Shown here piece by piece: positions 51,202 through 59,205 of a DNA stretch of 64,000 nucleotides. Positions within the stretch are counted from its first letter, which is position 1; every line of letters starts with the position of its first letter. The stretch spans positions 51,303 through 115,302 of the forward strand of contig WRAO01000003.1 in assembly GCA_009780175.1 (NCBI GenBank), written 5' to 3'. The stretch is from Oscillospiraceae bacterium (lineage in GTDB: Bacteria; Bacillota; Clostridia; Oscillospirales; Oscillospiraceae). Under the pieces are notes generated by a model. That model was not told where the DNA came from. It saw only the letters and a list, made by a program, of their open reading frames with translations, and did no database searches. The position numbers and the translations under genes were made by a program.

Positions 51202-52094
51202 CAAAGGCTCTGTTTCAAAGGACGAGTTTCCCATGGGTCAAGTACAGCGAATATGAATGGCGTGAGCGCGACGGTATCCTCTACGTCGTTACTGCCCCGA
51301 ATGCCAACCCCACGATTTACAATCCGTTGAAAGACACAGATCAGCTTGTGCTGGACGCACTCAACGTCGGAATGCTCCAAATGGATCGCGCAGACGATGC
51401 AACGGTCAAAGCGGCGTTGATGGACTTCGTTTCTAAGTATGGGCTGCTCGGCTTCATGACTGCCCTGCCGACTACGCCGCACTTTACGGATTACGATGCG
51501 GTCTATCTGCCGACAAACCATTTCATCCGAGCGGAATCCATGCCGGTGGTGGAATACGTCGAACAATTCTTCCCCTTTGAAAAGCCGGACTTCACGCACC
51601 ACAAAGGCGACAGCACTTGGCACCTCCGCGATGATGACAATGAAATGGCGGCTCTTGCCATGACCTTTGCCACCGGGCCGATGGCTTTGAGTTTGAGTTT
51701 CCAACGGGAATATGCCGAACGGGTTGACTGGCTCTTGGAGCAGTTCAAAGATTTGGCGTTCACATTTATCGCCAGCCACTTCTACTATCGAGACTATGAC
51801 AAGATCGACGAGGACAATCGCAACCTATACCGCCGCGCTGTAGCGGCCTTCGGCGGCATCACGCCAACCTATCGTATCGGTCTGTTTGAGAAGCCGACGA
51901 TTATTTGGGATTTCTATTCTCTGTCGCTCGGGATTCAGATGATGTTCAGTTTCATGCTGACGGACGAGAAGGCACCGCTTCACTTTTGCCTGAACTGTCA
52001 CTGTATCTTCATGGCAAAGCGGACGGACGCAAAGTTTTGTTGCCCGGAGTGTAAGAATCAATACAATGTGGGGAAGAGCAGGGGGAAGAAATGA
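51198..52094 (+). CDS. DUF6076-like protein with C-terminal zinc finger
   Basis: A 298-residue protein with no firm function. Most of the chain is helical. The C-terminus has a four-cysteine CGNR-like finger (CLNCHCIFMAKRTDAKFCCPEC). GGAGGTAAGGA precedes the ATG, which overlaps the stop of the sigma-like gene. The pair looks like a conserved two-gene cassette of mobile elements; nucleic-acid binding is likely from the finger. Confidence 0.7.
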   Translation: MTKALFQRTSFPWVKYSEYEWRERDGILYVVTAPNANPTIYNPLKDTDQLVLDALNVGMLQMDRADDATVKAALMDFVSKYGLLGFMTALPTTPHFTDYDAVYLPTNHFIRAESMPVVEYVEQFFPFEKPDFTHHKGDSTWHLRDDDNEMAALAMTFATGPMALSLSFQREYAERVDWLLEQFKDLAFTFIASHFYYRDYDKIDEDNRNLYRRAVAAFGGITPTYRIGLFEKPTIIWDFYSLSLGIQMMFSFMLTDEKAPLHFCLNCHCIFMAKRTDAKFCCPECKNQYNVGKSRGKK

Positions 52095-52096
52095 TA

Positions 52097-52169
52097 CGTC
52101 GCGGTCAAAGGTCGGAAAACACGACCTTTGACCGCGACGGCAAAGGACGCCCCGATTCGGGGCGTCCTT
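52097..52169 (+). terminator. Tandem hairpins after the zinc-finger gene
   Basis: CGTCGCGGTCAAAGGTC pairs with GACCTTTGACCGCGACG (52097-52113 and 52123-52139, 17 perfect pairs), followed three bases on by AAGGACGCCCCG/CGGGGCGTCCTT (52143-52169). No long T-run follows, so they may serve mRNA stability or element-end structure as well as termination. Confidence 0.65.
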
Positions 52170-52265
52170 ACACATGTATCTTGAAAGGTTAGGCGCAATA
52201 TGATAAAATATTTTGCGTCGTCTTGCGAGATTCGAATATCACCAGCCTCTCGCAAAGCATTGGAA

Positions 52266-52289
52266 TCACTGCAAATGAGCCGCTTGCTT
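52266..52289 (-). repeat. 24-bp inverted repeat, copy 2
   Basis: The exact reverse complement of 50283-50306. Read on the plus strand it reproduces the leader just upstream of the recombinase ribosome site, then diverges. Confidence 0.85.
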
Positions 52290-52430
52290 CGCTGTATTAG
52301 TAGTGGTCTATCAGAACCACCCTTTACAGCGTAACTCTTTTGCATACTTTTTTGCGCGATGCAAAAAAGTATGTCGCCTCAGTGAAACGAGCGCAGCGAG
52401 CCGCAGGCTCACAAAATAAAACACTATTAA

Positions 52431-52465
52431 AAAAAGAGCCATCTCCACCAGAGACGGCTCTTTTT
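52431..52465 (-). terminator. Terminator of htpX
   Basis: AAAAAGAGCC pairs with GGCTCTTTTT, with an inner TCTC/GAGA stem. Long T-runs occur on both strands. Member of the AAGAGCC hairpin group. Confidence 0.85.
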
Positions 52466-52467
52466 CA

Positions 52468-53385
52468 TTATCTTAAGTTCCGCAAAGCCTCGACTCGCGC
52501 CGCAATCGGCGGATGTGTCGAAAACAAAACCCCGCCCTGCTTCTTCTGCCGTCCCCGGCGAAGCTCCGCGCAGGGCGTAACGATATACATCCCCTCCGTC
52601 GCGTTGTTCGCGTTCCGAAGCGGGAGATTGCTTCCGCCAATCACCTCAAGCGCACTCGCAAGCGCTTCGGGATTACGCGTAAACTCGGCAGCCGTAGCAT
52701 CCGCCAAAAACTCCCGATTCCGGCTGAGCGACATCTTGAGCAACTGCCCCGCAAGGGGAGCCAAAATCATAAAGAGAATCCCGATGACCGCAAAGACAAG
52801 CGCGGCGCCCCCGCTGTTGTTATTGCTGGACCGCCGACCACCCGCGCCAGACCAAAACATCGTCCGAACGGCAATGTTTGAGGCGATAATCGCCGACCCA
52901 ATCATAATCCCCGCAACCGTCTGAAGCAGGATATCATAATTCTTGATATGCGCCAACTCATGCGCCACGACGCCCTCCAGCTGGTAATAATCCAACTGAT
53001 CTAACAAACCCGTGGTGACACAAATCACCGCATTCTGCGGATTCCGCCCCGTCGCAAACGCATTGGGGGAGGGGTCTTCCATCACGTAAAGCCGCGGCTT
53101 CGGCACTCCGGCGGCGATGCAAAGTCCTTCCAAGATGTTGTTCAACTTCGCATCCTGTTCCGGCGTCGCCGGGCGGGCTTTATGTAACCGCAGCACAATC
53201 TTGTCGCTATTCCAAAAAGCCGCGAAAGAGGCAATAAAGGAGATCACCAGCGCGATCACAGCGGTGATGATACCCAGATCAAGCAAAAAGAACGAGATGG
53301 CATAGATAATCGCAAAGAAGAACAGAAAAATCGCCGTTACGATAACGGTAGTTTTCGTCTTATTGCTGCGGACTGCTTGAAACAT
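52468..53385 (-). CDS. htpX: M48-family membrane metalloprotease HtpX
   Basis: A 305-residue inner-membrane protease for quality control of membrane proteins. Two N-terminal spans (about 13-35 and 37-58), the zinc motif HELAH (with NYDILLQT after it), two further hydrophobic segments (about 155-175 and 200-222), and the third ligand region in REFLADA. It is encoded downstream of lemA with a gap of 33 bases; lemA-htpX pairs are widespread. Confidence 0.93.
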   Translation of the reverse strand: MFQAVRSNKTKTTVIVTAIFLFFFAIIYAISFFLLDLGIITAVIALVISFIASFAAFWNSDKIVLRLHKARPATPEQDAKLNNILEGLCIAAGVPKPRLYVMEDPSPNAFATGRNPQNAVICVTTGLLDQLDYYQLEGVVAHELAHIKNYDILLQTVAGIMIGSAIIASNIAVRTMFWSGAGGRRSSNNNSGGAALVFAVIGILFMILAPLAGQLLKMSLSRNREFLADATAAEFTRNPEALASALEVIGGSNLPLRNANNATEGMYIVTPCAELRRGRQKKQGGVLFSTHPPIAARVEALRNLR

Positions 53386-53418
53386 AGAAAACGACCCCCT
53401 TTGTCGATCCGTCGATAA

Positions 53419-53973
53419 TTAGAAGCTTACCCGTGGTGCGGTTCTAACTTCGGGCGAATCCACTTGGAAGTATTCACGCGCGGTAAAGCCGAGCATGTTT
53501 GCGATGATATTCTTCGGGAACTTTTGAATATCCGTGTTGAACTTCTTCACAGTGTCATTGTAGAACTGCCGGGCAAAAGAAACGCGATTCTCCGTGTTGG
53601 TCAACTCAACTTGGAGATCTCTGAAGTTCTGGTTCGCCTTGAGGTCCGGATAAGCCTCCGCCACGGCGAACAGAGATTTCAGTGTGCCAGACAGCACGTT
53701 GTCCGCCTCGGCCTTCTGGCCGGGCGTGGTCGCGTTCGCCATGCTCGCGCGGGCGCGCGTCACGCTCTCAAATACGTCCGCCTCGTGTTTCGCGTAGCCT
53801 TTGACCGTCTCTACCAGATTCGGAATCAAGTCAAAACGTCTTTGAAGCTGCGTGTCGATCTGTGCCCAACCGTTGTCCACGCGATTTTTCAGCGTGATAA
53901 GACCGTTATATACGACGATGACATAAACGGCAATGAGGCCTAATACGATGAGTGCAATTACCAATGGGTTCAT
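53419..53973 (-). CDS. lemA: LemA family protein
   Basis: A 184-residue protein with one N-terminal span (about 4-24) and a helical bundle. Characteristic stretches are VYNGLITLKNRVDNGWAQID and QRRFDLIPNLVETVKGY, then FARQFYNDTVKKFN. A GAGGAGAAAT ribosome site precedes it. It is expected to act with HtpX at the membrane; its molecular role is not settled. Confidence 0.94.
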   Translation of the reverse strand: MNPLVIALIVLGLIAVYVIVVYNGLITLKNRVDNGWAQIDTQLQRRFDLIPNLVETVKGYAKHEADVFESVTRARASMANATTPGQKAEADNVLSGTLKSLFAVAEAYPDLKANQNFRDLQVELTNTENRVSFARQFYNDTVKKFNTDIQKFPKNIIANMLGFTAREYFQVDSPEVRTAPRVSF

Positions 53974-54061
53974 ATGAATTTCTCCTCTCTAATACGTTAA
54001 AAAATAGACTTACTTATTGTACCACGAAATACCTGGACGCGCAAGGTAACTTTTCTCCGCT

Positions 54062-55309
54062 TTATTTCACCAAAACTTTCTTCAAATTCGCAAACCGCGG
54101 CAAAGAGTGCTCCAACGTCCGATTCGGCTCGCCTTGAATCAAAGGTAACGCATACGCAATAAACTCCTGCGTAATCCCGTTCCCCTCTGGTGTGATCCAA
54201 TCGAGGGGTAGTTTCTGTTCGAAATTAGCTACTTTTTCGAGCGGTAACAGCACCATTTTGCACACATATTGCCCCGAGGACATATCCCGCTCAAACGCCA
54301 CCATCTTCCCGCTCTCCCCGGCGACAGCCTGCTCAACCGCCGTCTTTCCGGCGAGGAAAGCTTCGTCAATATCTGTCTGAGAGGCGAGATGCGCAGCCGC
54401 CCGCTGCAACAGGCTCAGTTCAATACCCCGCACTTTCGCTCCCGTCCGCTCCTTGACAATCGCCGCAAGCGTGGCCGCCAGCCCGCCGAGCTGCGCGTGA
54501 CCAAAGGCGTCCTTCGACTTTGCCGAGCCGGTATATTCGGCGATCAACTTGCCCTCCGCGTCGTGAATCCCCTCGGAGACGGCGACGAGGGCGTTTTTAT
54601 CGCGCTCATAAATCGCGGTCACGTCGGCGAGGAATTTTTCCATATCAAAGGCCACTTCGGGAACATAAATGAGGTCCGGTCCGGCCCCGGCGTGTGAGGC
54701 GAGTGCGGCCGATGCCGTCAGCCATCCGGCGTGGCGGCCCATGATCTCAATGATCGTGATCTGCCCCGTATCATACACCCGCGCGTCGCGGTAGACCTCC
54801 ATAAAGCTGGTCGCCACATACTTTGCCGCTGAGCCAAAACCCGGGCAATGATCGGTGCCGTAGAGGTCGTTGTCTATTGTTTTTGGCACACCCATGACGC
54901 GGCACGCATAGCCGACCCGCTGGAAATAGCGGCTGATTTTGTTGCAGGTATCCATCGAATCATTGCCGCCGTTGTAGAAGAAATAGCGGACGTTGTATTT
55001 CTCGAAGACCTCCAGCAGCCGTTTGTAGTCCGTCTCGTCCACATCCGGATCGGCGATCTTATACCGGCAGGATCCAAGCGCGGACGAGGGGGTGTTGAGC
55101 AACAGCCGCAATTCTTCTGGATCCTCCTGGCCCATATCATACAGCCGGTCCGCCAAGATGCCCTTGATCCCGTTTGCGGCCCCGTAGACCGCGGTGATGT
55201 GCTCATTATCCAGCGCCGTGCGGATCACGCCGTAAGCGGAGGCATTGATGACCGCTGTCGGTCCGCCCGATTGCCCGATGACACACGCGCCTTTGAGTGG
55301 AGTTTGCAT
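54062..55309 (-). CDS. pfp: Pyrophosphate-dependent 6-phosphofructokinase
   Basis: A 415-residue phosphofructokinase that makes fructose-1,6-bisphosphate. GQSGGPTAVIN binds phosphate at the N-terminus. At the two positions that separate donor types it has GGNDS (Asp where ATP enzymes have Gly104) and PKTIDND (Lys where ATP enzymes have Gly124), which points to pyrophosphate as donor and a reversible reaction. MGRHAGW is also present. The ATG at 55309 follows AAGGAGAAAT. It is divergent from the class II aldolase gene that uses its product. Confidence 0.9.
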   Translation of the reverse strand: MQTPLKGACVIGQSGGPTAVINASAYGVIRTALDNEHITAVYGAANGIKGILADRLYDMGQEDPEELRLLLNTPSSALGSCRYKIADPDVDETDYKRLLEVFEKYNVRYFFYNGGNDSMDTCNKISRYFQRVGYACRVMGVPKTIDNDLYGTDHCPGFGSAAKYVATSFMEVYRDARVYDTGQITIIEIMGRHAGWLTASAALASHAGAGPDLIYVPEVAFDMEKFLADVTAIYERDKNALVAVSEGIHDAEGKLIAEYTGSAKSKDAFGHAQLGGLAATLAAIVKERTGAKVRGIELSLLQRAAAHLASQTDIDEAFLAGKTAVEQAVAGESGKMVAFERDMSSGQYVCKMVLLPLEKVANFEQKLPLDWITPEGNGITQEFIAYALPLIQGEPNRTLEHSLPRFANLKKVLVK

Positions 55310-55334
55310 GATTGATTTCTCCTTCCTATTCTGT

Positions 55335-55356
55335 AGGGGCGCGCATTGCGCGTCCG
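55335..55356. repeat. Dispersed 22-base repeat, copy 2
   Basis: Identical to 29358-29379. Here it is intergenic, 26 bases upstream of the phosphofructokinase start, in its probable leader. Confidence 0.7.
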
Positions 55357-55483
55357 CCAGGTATCTAGTATGCAGTATACCATGCTTTTCCTGTGGAGTA
55401 TACGTCCATCTGCCAAAATTCTCTTTCCCTGCTTGTCCGAATGTGCTACACTGAGACAAATGAAATGAAAGGGGAGCCACATT

Positions 55484-56419
55484 ATGCCACTGGTTACTAC
55501 CAAAGAAATGTTCGAAAAAGCCTACGCGGGCGGATACGCCGTCGGGGCCTTCAACGTCAATAATATGGAGATCATCCAAGGCATCACAGAAGCCGCAAAA
55601 GACCTCAACGCCCCGCTGATCTTGCAAGTGTCCGCTGGTGCGCGAAAATACGCCAACCACACCTACCTGATGAAACTGGTCGAGGCGGCCCTTGAGGAAA
55701 CCGGCCTGCCCATCGCCCTCCATCTCGACCACGGAGACAGCTTCGAACTCTGCAAAAGCTGCATCGACGGCGGCTTTACCTCCGTCATGTTCGACGGCAG
55801 CCACCATAGCTTCGAGGAAAACATCCGCCTCACCCGTGAGGTAGTCGAATACGCCCACGCGCGCGGTGTCGTCGTAGAAGGGGAACTGGGTCGCCTGGCT
55901 GGCGTGGAGGATGACGTCAACGTCTCCGCGGAAGACGCTTCCTACACGAAACCGGAAGAAGTAGAAGAATTCGTTCGCCGCACAGGAGTAGACTCTCTCG
56001 CCATCGCCATCGGCACCAGCCACGGGGCCTTCAAGTTCAAACCCGGCCAAAAGCCACAGCTCCGCTTTGACATTCTGGAAGAGATCGCAAGACGCGTCCC
56101 CGGCTTTCCCATCGTGCTCCACGGCGCGTCCTCCGTTGTGCCGGAATATGTGAAGATGATTAATGACTACGGCGGAAAAATGCCGGACGCCATCGGCATC
56201 CCCGAGGACATGCTCCGCGAGGCGGCAAAATTGGCCGTCTGCAAAATCAACATCGACTCTGACCTCCGTCTCGCGATGACGGCGACGATCCGGCAGCACT
56301 TGGCCCAGCACCCGGATCAGTTCGACCCACGGCAGTATCTGAAGCCCGCGCGGGATAATATTAAGAAGATGGTGGCGCACAAGATTGTGGATGTGTTGGG
56401 GTGTGACGGGAAGGCGTAA
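55484..56419 (+). CDS. fba: Class II fructose-1,6-bisphosphate aldolase
   Basis: A 311-residue zinc aldolase. Zinc ligands and active-site motifs are in ALHLDHGDS, MFDGSHHSFEENI, VEGELGRLAG, IGTSHGAFKF and LHGASSV, with INIDSDLR binding phosphate. Length and order are normal for the FbaA/GatY group. GAAAGGGGAG precedes the ATG. Adjacent and divergent to PPi-phosphofructokinase, so both central glycolytic steps sit together. Confidence 0.95.
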   Translation: MPLVTTKEMFEKAYAGGYAVGAFNVNNMEIIQGITEAAKDLNAPLILQVSAGARKYANHTYLMKLVEAALEETGLPIALHLDHGDSFELCKSCIDGGFTSVMFDGSHHSFEENIRLTREVVEYAHARGVVVEGELGRLAGVEDDVNVSAEDASYTKPEEVEEFVRRTGVDSLAIAIGTSHGAFKFKPGQKPQLRFDILEEIARRVPGFPIVLHGASSVVPEYVKMINDYGGKMPDAIGIPEDMLREAAKLAVCKINIDSDLRLAMTATIRQHLAQHPDQFDPRQYLKPARDNIKKMVAHKIVDVLGCDGKA

Positions 56420-56420
56420 G

Positions 56421-56657
56421 CTAAAAATCGTGCCGGGAGCCGCCATCGCTGCCGAACCGCTCAAAGACACACACAATCTGTTCTACGCACTCAAAATCAT
56501 CAAGGCTGTCATCCTCAATGATGGCCTTGATTTTTTGCAAGGCAGCATAAGATTGCTGCTCGACAATTTCGGCCGCGTGGAGCTGCAAATGGGGAAGTGT
56601 AACGCGCATGACGTCTTTTCCGATGGCTTTGGCTAGTAGTTCTTCATAGAGTTCCAT
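56421..56657 (-). CDS. Small protein of unknown function divergent from the XRE regulator
   Basis: A 78-residue acidic protein (ELYEELLAKAIGKDV, IKAIIEDDSLDDFECVEQIV). No family was recognised. It is considered real because GAGGTGATT lies just before its ATG and because a paired inverted repeat occupies the gap to the divergent XRE gene. Its stop codon is two bases from the aldolase stop, so the two genes converge with almost no spacer. Confidence 0.65.
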   Translation of the reverse strand: MELYEELLAKAIGKDVMRVTLPHLQLHAAEIVEQQSYAALQKIKAIIEDDSLDDFECVEQIVCVFERFGSDGGSRHDF

Positions 56658-56678
56658 AGAATCACCTCAATAACATTA

Positions 56679-56722
56679 TATCTCTATTTGAGCTAAAAAG
56701 AAATAGCTCTCTTTGAGATATC
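56679..56722. promoter_or_regulatory. Inverted repeat between the small gene and the XRE gene
   Basis: ATATCTC-TATTT-GAGCT (56679-56695) faces AGCTC-TCTTT-GAGATAT (56706-56722): 12 of 17 positions pair, and each arm is itself a CTC-N-GAG near-palindrome. This is the expected form of a two-site operator for a helix-turn-helix repressor. Confidence 0.65.
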
Positions 56723-56746
56723 TTATGTTTATCTGGGTGATGTCAC

Positions 56747-56992
56747 ATGAGATATGAACTGCTAAAATATAACAGAATCAGAGATCTTCGGAATGACAAC
56801 AAATACAGTCAAGCAAAAGTTGCTGAGCATTTGAATGTTGCGCAAAACACGCTTTCGCAATATGAACTCGGTGAGCGCAATATCCCGAACGAAGTTCTAG
56901 TGCAACTAGCAATCTTTTATGAAACCAGTGTTGACTATTTGCTCGGCCTAACGGACGAGCGCGACCCATATCCCCGCAAGCGCCTGAGATGA
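56747..56992 (+). CDS. XRE-family helix-turn-helix regulator
   Basis: An 81-residue single-domain repressor. The Cro/CI-type helix-turn-helix is clear: KYSQAKVAEHLNVAQNTLSQYE in outline, ending with the usual VDYLLGLTDER. It is divergent from a small gene of unknown function and probably binds the repeat at 56679-56722. Confidence 0.92.
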   Translation: MRYELLKYNRIRDLRNDNKYSQAKVAEHLNVAQNTLSQYELGERNIPNEVLVQLAIFYETSVDYLLGLTDERDPYPRKRLR

Positions 56993-57076
56993 TTGAAAGC
57001 CAATCCTCTCAGGCGTTTGTTTTACGTTCGACACCCCCGCCTTGCCTTTTCCCATTCACAGGAGTATACTACTCCC

Positions 57077-58456
57077 ATGAGCATAGTTACAAAAACCATC
57101 ACCTGGGGCGCCCGGCGTACAAAACGTATGCCGCCCACGCAAATCATCATCCTCGTGTTCCTCGCCATCATCGCGGCGGGGGCGCTTTTGCTTACCCTGC
57201 CTGTCGCCACGAGAGCCCCGGGCGGTACAGATTTGCTCACGGCCCTCTTCACCGCCACCTCTGCCGTCAGTGTCACGGGCCTCACGCTGGTAGACACCTA
57301 CACCCACTGGACATTCTTCGGCCAAGCCGTAATCCTGCTCCTCATTCAAGTCGGCGGCCTTGGTTTCATGAGCATCATTTCCATCTTCTACTTCCTGTTA
57401 GACAAACGCATCGGCCTCAGAGATCGCCTCGTGATTATGGAGAGCATGAATCTCGATGAGATGAGCGGCGTTGTTGCCCTCCTCCGTCACGTGCTCATCG
57501 GCACACTTCTTTTCGAATTCGTCGGCGCGGTGATTCTCTCATTGCACTTTATCCCCGAGTTCGGCCTGGCCGCTGGAATCTGGCGCGGGACATTTTTGGC
57601 CGTCTCCGCCTTTTGTAACGCCGGATTCCACATCCTCGGCGGCCACGACATGTTCTCCAGCCTCGCAACTTATTCCGATAGCCCCGTGGTGCTCCTCACT
57701 ATGGCTATCTTAATCGTCATCGGTTCGACGGGCTTCTATGTCTGGGAAGACATCCTAAAGCGCCGCCGTTGGAAGCGGCTCCATGTACACTCGAAGCTGG
57801 TCCTCCTCATCACCGGCATCCTCGTCGTATTGGGTGCTCTCATGTACCTCCTGATGGAAGGCCAAAATCCGAATAGCCTCGGCCTTCTGCCGATCGGCGA
57901 CCAAATCATGCTCTCCCTCTTCCAATCCGTCAGCACGCGAACGGCAGGTTTTGACGTAATCGGCCAGCTTACTCTCACCGAAGATACACGCCTCCTCTCG
58001 ATTTTCCTCATGTTCATCGGCGGATCATCGGGCTCCACGGCGGGCGGCGTCAAGACGGTAACGATAGGCATCCTCATCCTCTCAGCCGTCTCTGTTATGC
58101 GGGGACGGCACGACCTCACGGTCTTCGGGAAGACAATCGCCCCCAAGCAAATCCTAAATGCCGCAACCCTCGTGGTGATCGGCATGATCTTCACCGTAGG
58201 CGGCGGGATTTTCATCTTCCGCACCGCGGGCGTATCTCTCGCGGACGCCCTGTTCGAGACTGTCGCGGCCTATGGAACGGCGGGCCTCAGCATAGGTGTC
58301 ATAGATGAAGTGGGCACGATTGACCGTATCTTACTCATGTGCTATATGTTCTTCGGCAAGATCGGCATCACCAGCATCAGCATTGCCTTCCTGATGCACA
58401 GCAAGAAGGCCCACGCAAAAATCAGCTACCCGACAGAATCAGTAATCATTGGATAG
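57077..58456 (+). CDS. ktrB: Potassium uptake channel subunit KtrB (TrkH/KtrB family)
   Basis: A 459-residue ion channel with four M1-P-M2 repeats. Selectivity-filter signatures can be seen in order: SAVSVTGL, SAFCNAGFHILG, STRTAGFDVIG and AYGTAGLSIG, each with its filter glycine. FIGGSSGSTAGGVKT is the gate loop before the last repeat. ATG 57077 is used; AGGAG lies 13 bases upstream, slightly far. It works with the nucleotide-binding subunit encoded next. Confidence 0.93.
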   Translation: MSIVTKTITWGARRTKRMPPTQIIILVFLAIIAAGALLLTLPVATRAPGGTDLLTALFTATSAVSVTGLTLVDTYTHWTFFGQAVILLLIQVGGLGFMSIISIFYFLLDKRIGLRDRLVIMESMNLDEMSGVVALLRHVLIGTLLFEFVGAVILSLHFIPEFGLAAGIWRGTFLAVSAFCNAGFHILGGHDMFSSLATYSDSPVVLLTMAILIVIGSTGFYVWEDILKRRRWKRLHVHSKLVLLITGILVVLGALMYLLMEGQNPNSLGLLPIGDQIMLSLFQSVSTRTAGFDVIGQLTLTEDTRLLSIFLMFIGGSSGSTAGGVKTVTIGILILSAVSVMRGRHDLTVFGKTIAPKQILNAATLVVIGMIFTVGGGIFIFRTAGVSLADALFETVAAYGTAGLSIGVIDEVGTIDRILLMCYMFFGKIGITSISIAFLMHSKKAHAKISYPTESVIIG

Positions 58457-58469
58457 GGGAGGAGACTAT

Positions 58470-59129
58470 ATGAAATCATCATTCATCGTAATCGGCATAG
58501 GCCGATTCGGCCAGGCGGTCGCAAAAACGCTCTCTGAACAAGGCCACGAGGTGCTCGCTGTAGACAAAGTGGAGGCGCACATCGAAGATGTGACCGACTT
58601 CGTGACCCATGCCATCATCGCCGACTGTTCCGAAGAACGCACGCTAAAAGCCCTCGGCGTGCAAAACTACGACTGCGCCATTGTCGCCACGGCCCAAGAC
58701 CTGGGAGACAGCGTGCTCATCACACGCGGCCTCAAAGAACAGGGCGCAAAGCAGATCATTTGCAAGGCGAGAGACGTTCGGCACAAAAAAATCCTGCTCA
58801 AAATCGGCGCGGACCGCGTTGTCATCCCCGAACACGAAGCCGGCGCAAAACTCGCGCTCCACCTATCAGACCCAAAACTGATCGACACCCTGGACCTCTC
58901 CGATATTTATGGCATCTCTGAACTCCATGTGCCGGACCGATGGATCGGCAAGACCGTGGGAGAACTCAACGTCCGCCGCAAACACGGCTGCGTCGTTGTG
59001 GCGATCAAAAAACCGGAAGACCACGACGAAATCGTCGTCGCCCCCGGCGCGGACTATGTATTCATGGCGGGAGACATCTTGGTCCTCCTCGGTGAACATG
59101 GGTTGATTGCAGAAGTAACGCATTTGTAG
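58470..59129 (+). CDS. ktrA: Potassium uptake regulatory subunit KtrA (TrkA family)
   Basis: A 219-residue cytoplasmic gating protein. RCK_N domain (about 1-130) with nucleotide-binding GIGRFGQAVAKTL and the acidic DKVE; RCK_C domain (about 140-219) with VGELNVRRKHGCVVVAI and GDILVLLG, the part that in Firmicutes can bind c-di-AMP. The start follows GGGGAGGAGAC; ktrB stops 13 bases before. Confidence 0.94.
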   Translation: MKSSFIVIGIGRFGQAVAKTLSEQGHEVLAVDKVEAHIEDVTDFVTHAIIADCSEERTLKALGVQNYDCAIVATAQDLGDSVLITRGLKEQGAKQIICKARDVRHKKILLKIGADRVVIPEHEAGAKLALHLSDPKLIDTLDLSDIYGISELHVPDRWIGKTVGELNVRRKHGCVVVAIKKPEDHDEIVVAPGADYVFMAGDILVLLGEHGLIAEVTHL

Positions 59130-59205
59130 TTCGAACAAGACATACCGTTGTCGTGTTTTACATGGTATCATGATTGTATCAAAACAACGAAAGGAGCACG
59201 ACCAC

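Larger units (their letters stand above)
46440..52340. mobile_element. Integrative mobilizable element (MobQ relaxase, large serine recombinase, TnpW-like)
   Basis: A compact set of genes foreign to the flanking envelope and protease genes: relaxase (46479-47750), origin-like hairpin array with a TAAGTGCG core (47779-48034), DUF3847 protein, large serine recombinase (48490-50268), TnpW-like protein, sigma-like protein and a zinc-finger protein. There are no conjugation (type IV secretion) genes, so it would need a helper. The ends were not located exactly; the left end is close to 46440 and the right end lies somewhere between 52095 and 52340. Confidence 0.8.
52095..52467. other. Right-end intergenic region of the mobile element
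   Basis: No gene. It contains two strong tandem hairpins (52097-52139 and 52143-52169), the second copy of a 24-bp inverted repeat (52266-52289), an inverted repeat CATACTTTTTTGC/GCAAAAAAGTATG (52343-52373), and the htpX terminator (52431-52465). One end of the element should lie inside this stretch. Confidence 0.55.

Noticed and set aside
52225..52262. tRNA-like segment (TTGCGAGATTCGAAT ... CTCGCAA) near the element end
   Set aside because: A T-loop-like TTCGAAT is present, but there is no acceptor, D arm or anticodon arm around it; large serine recombinases of this type do not need a tRNA target.
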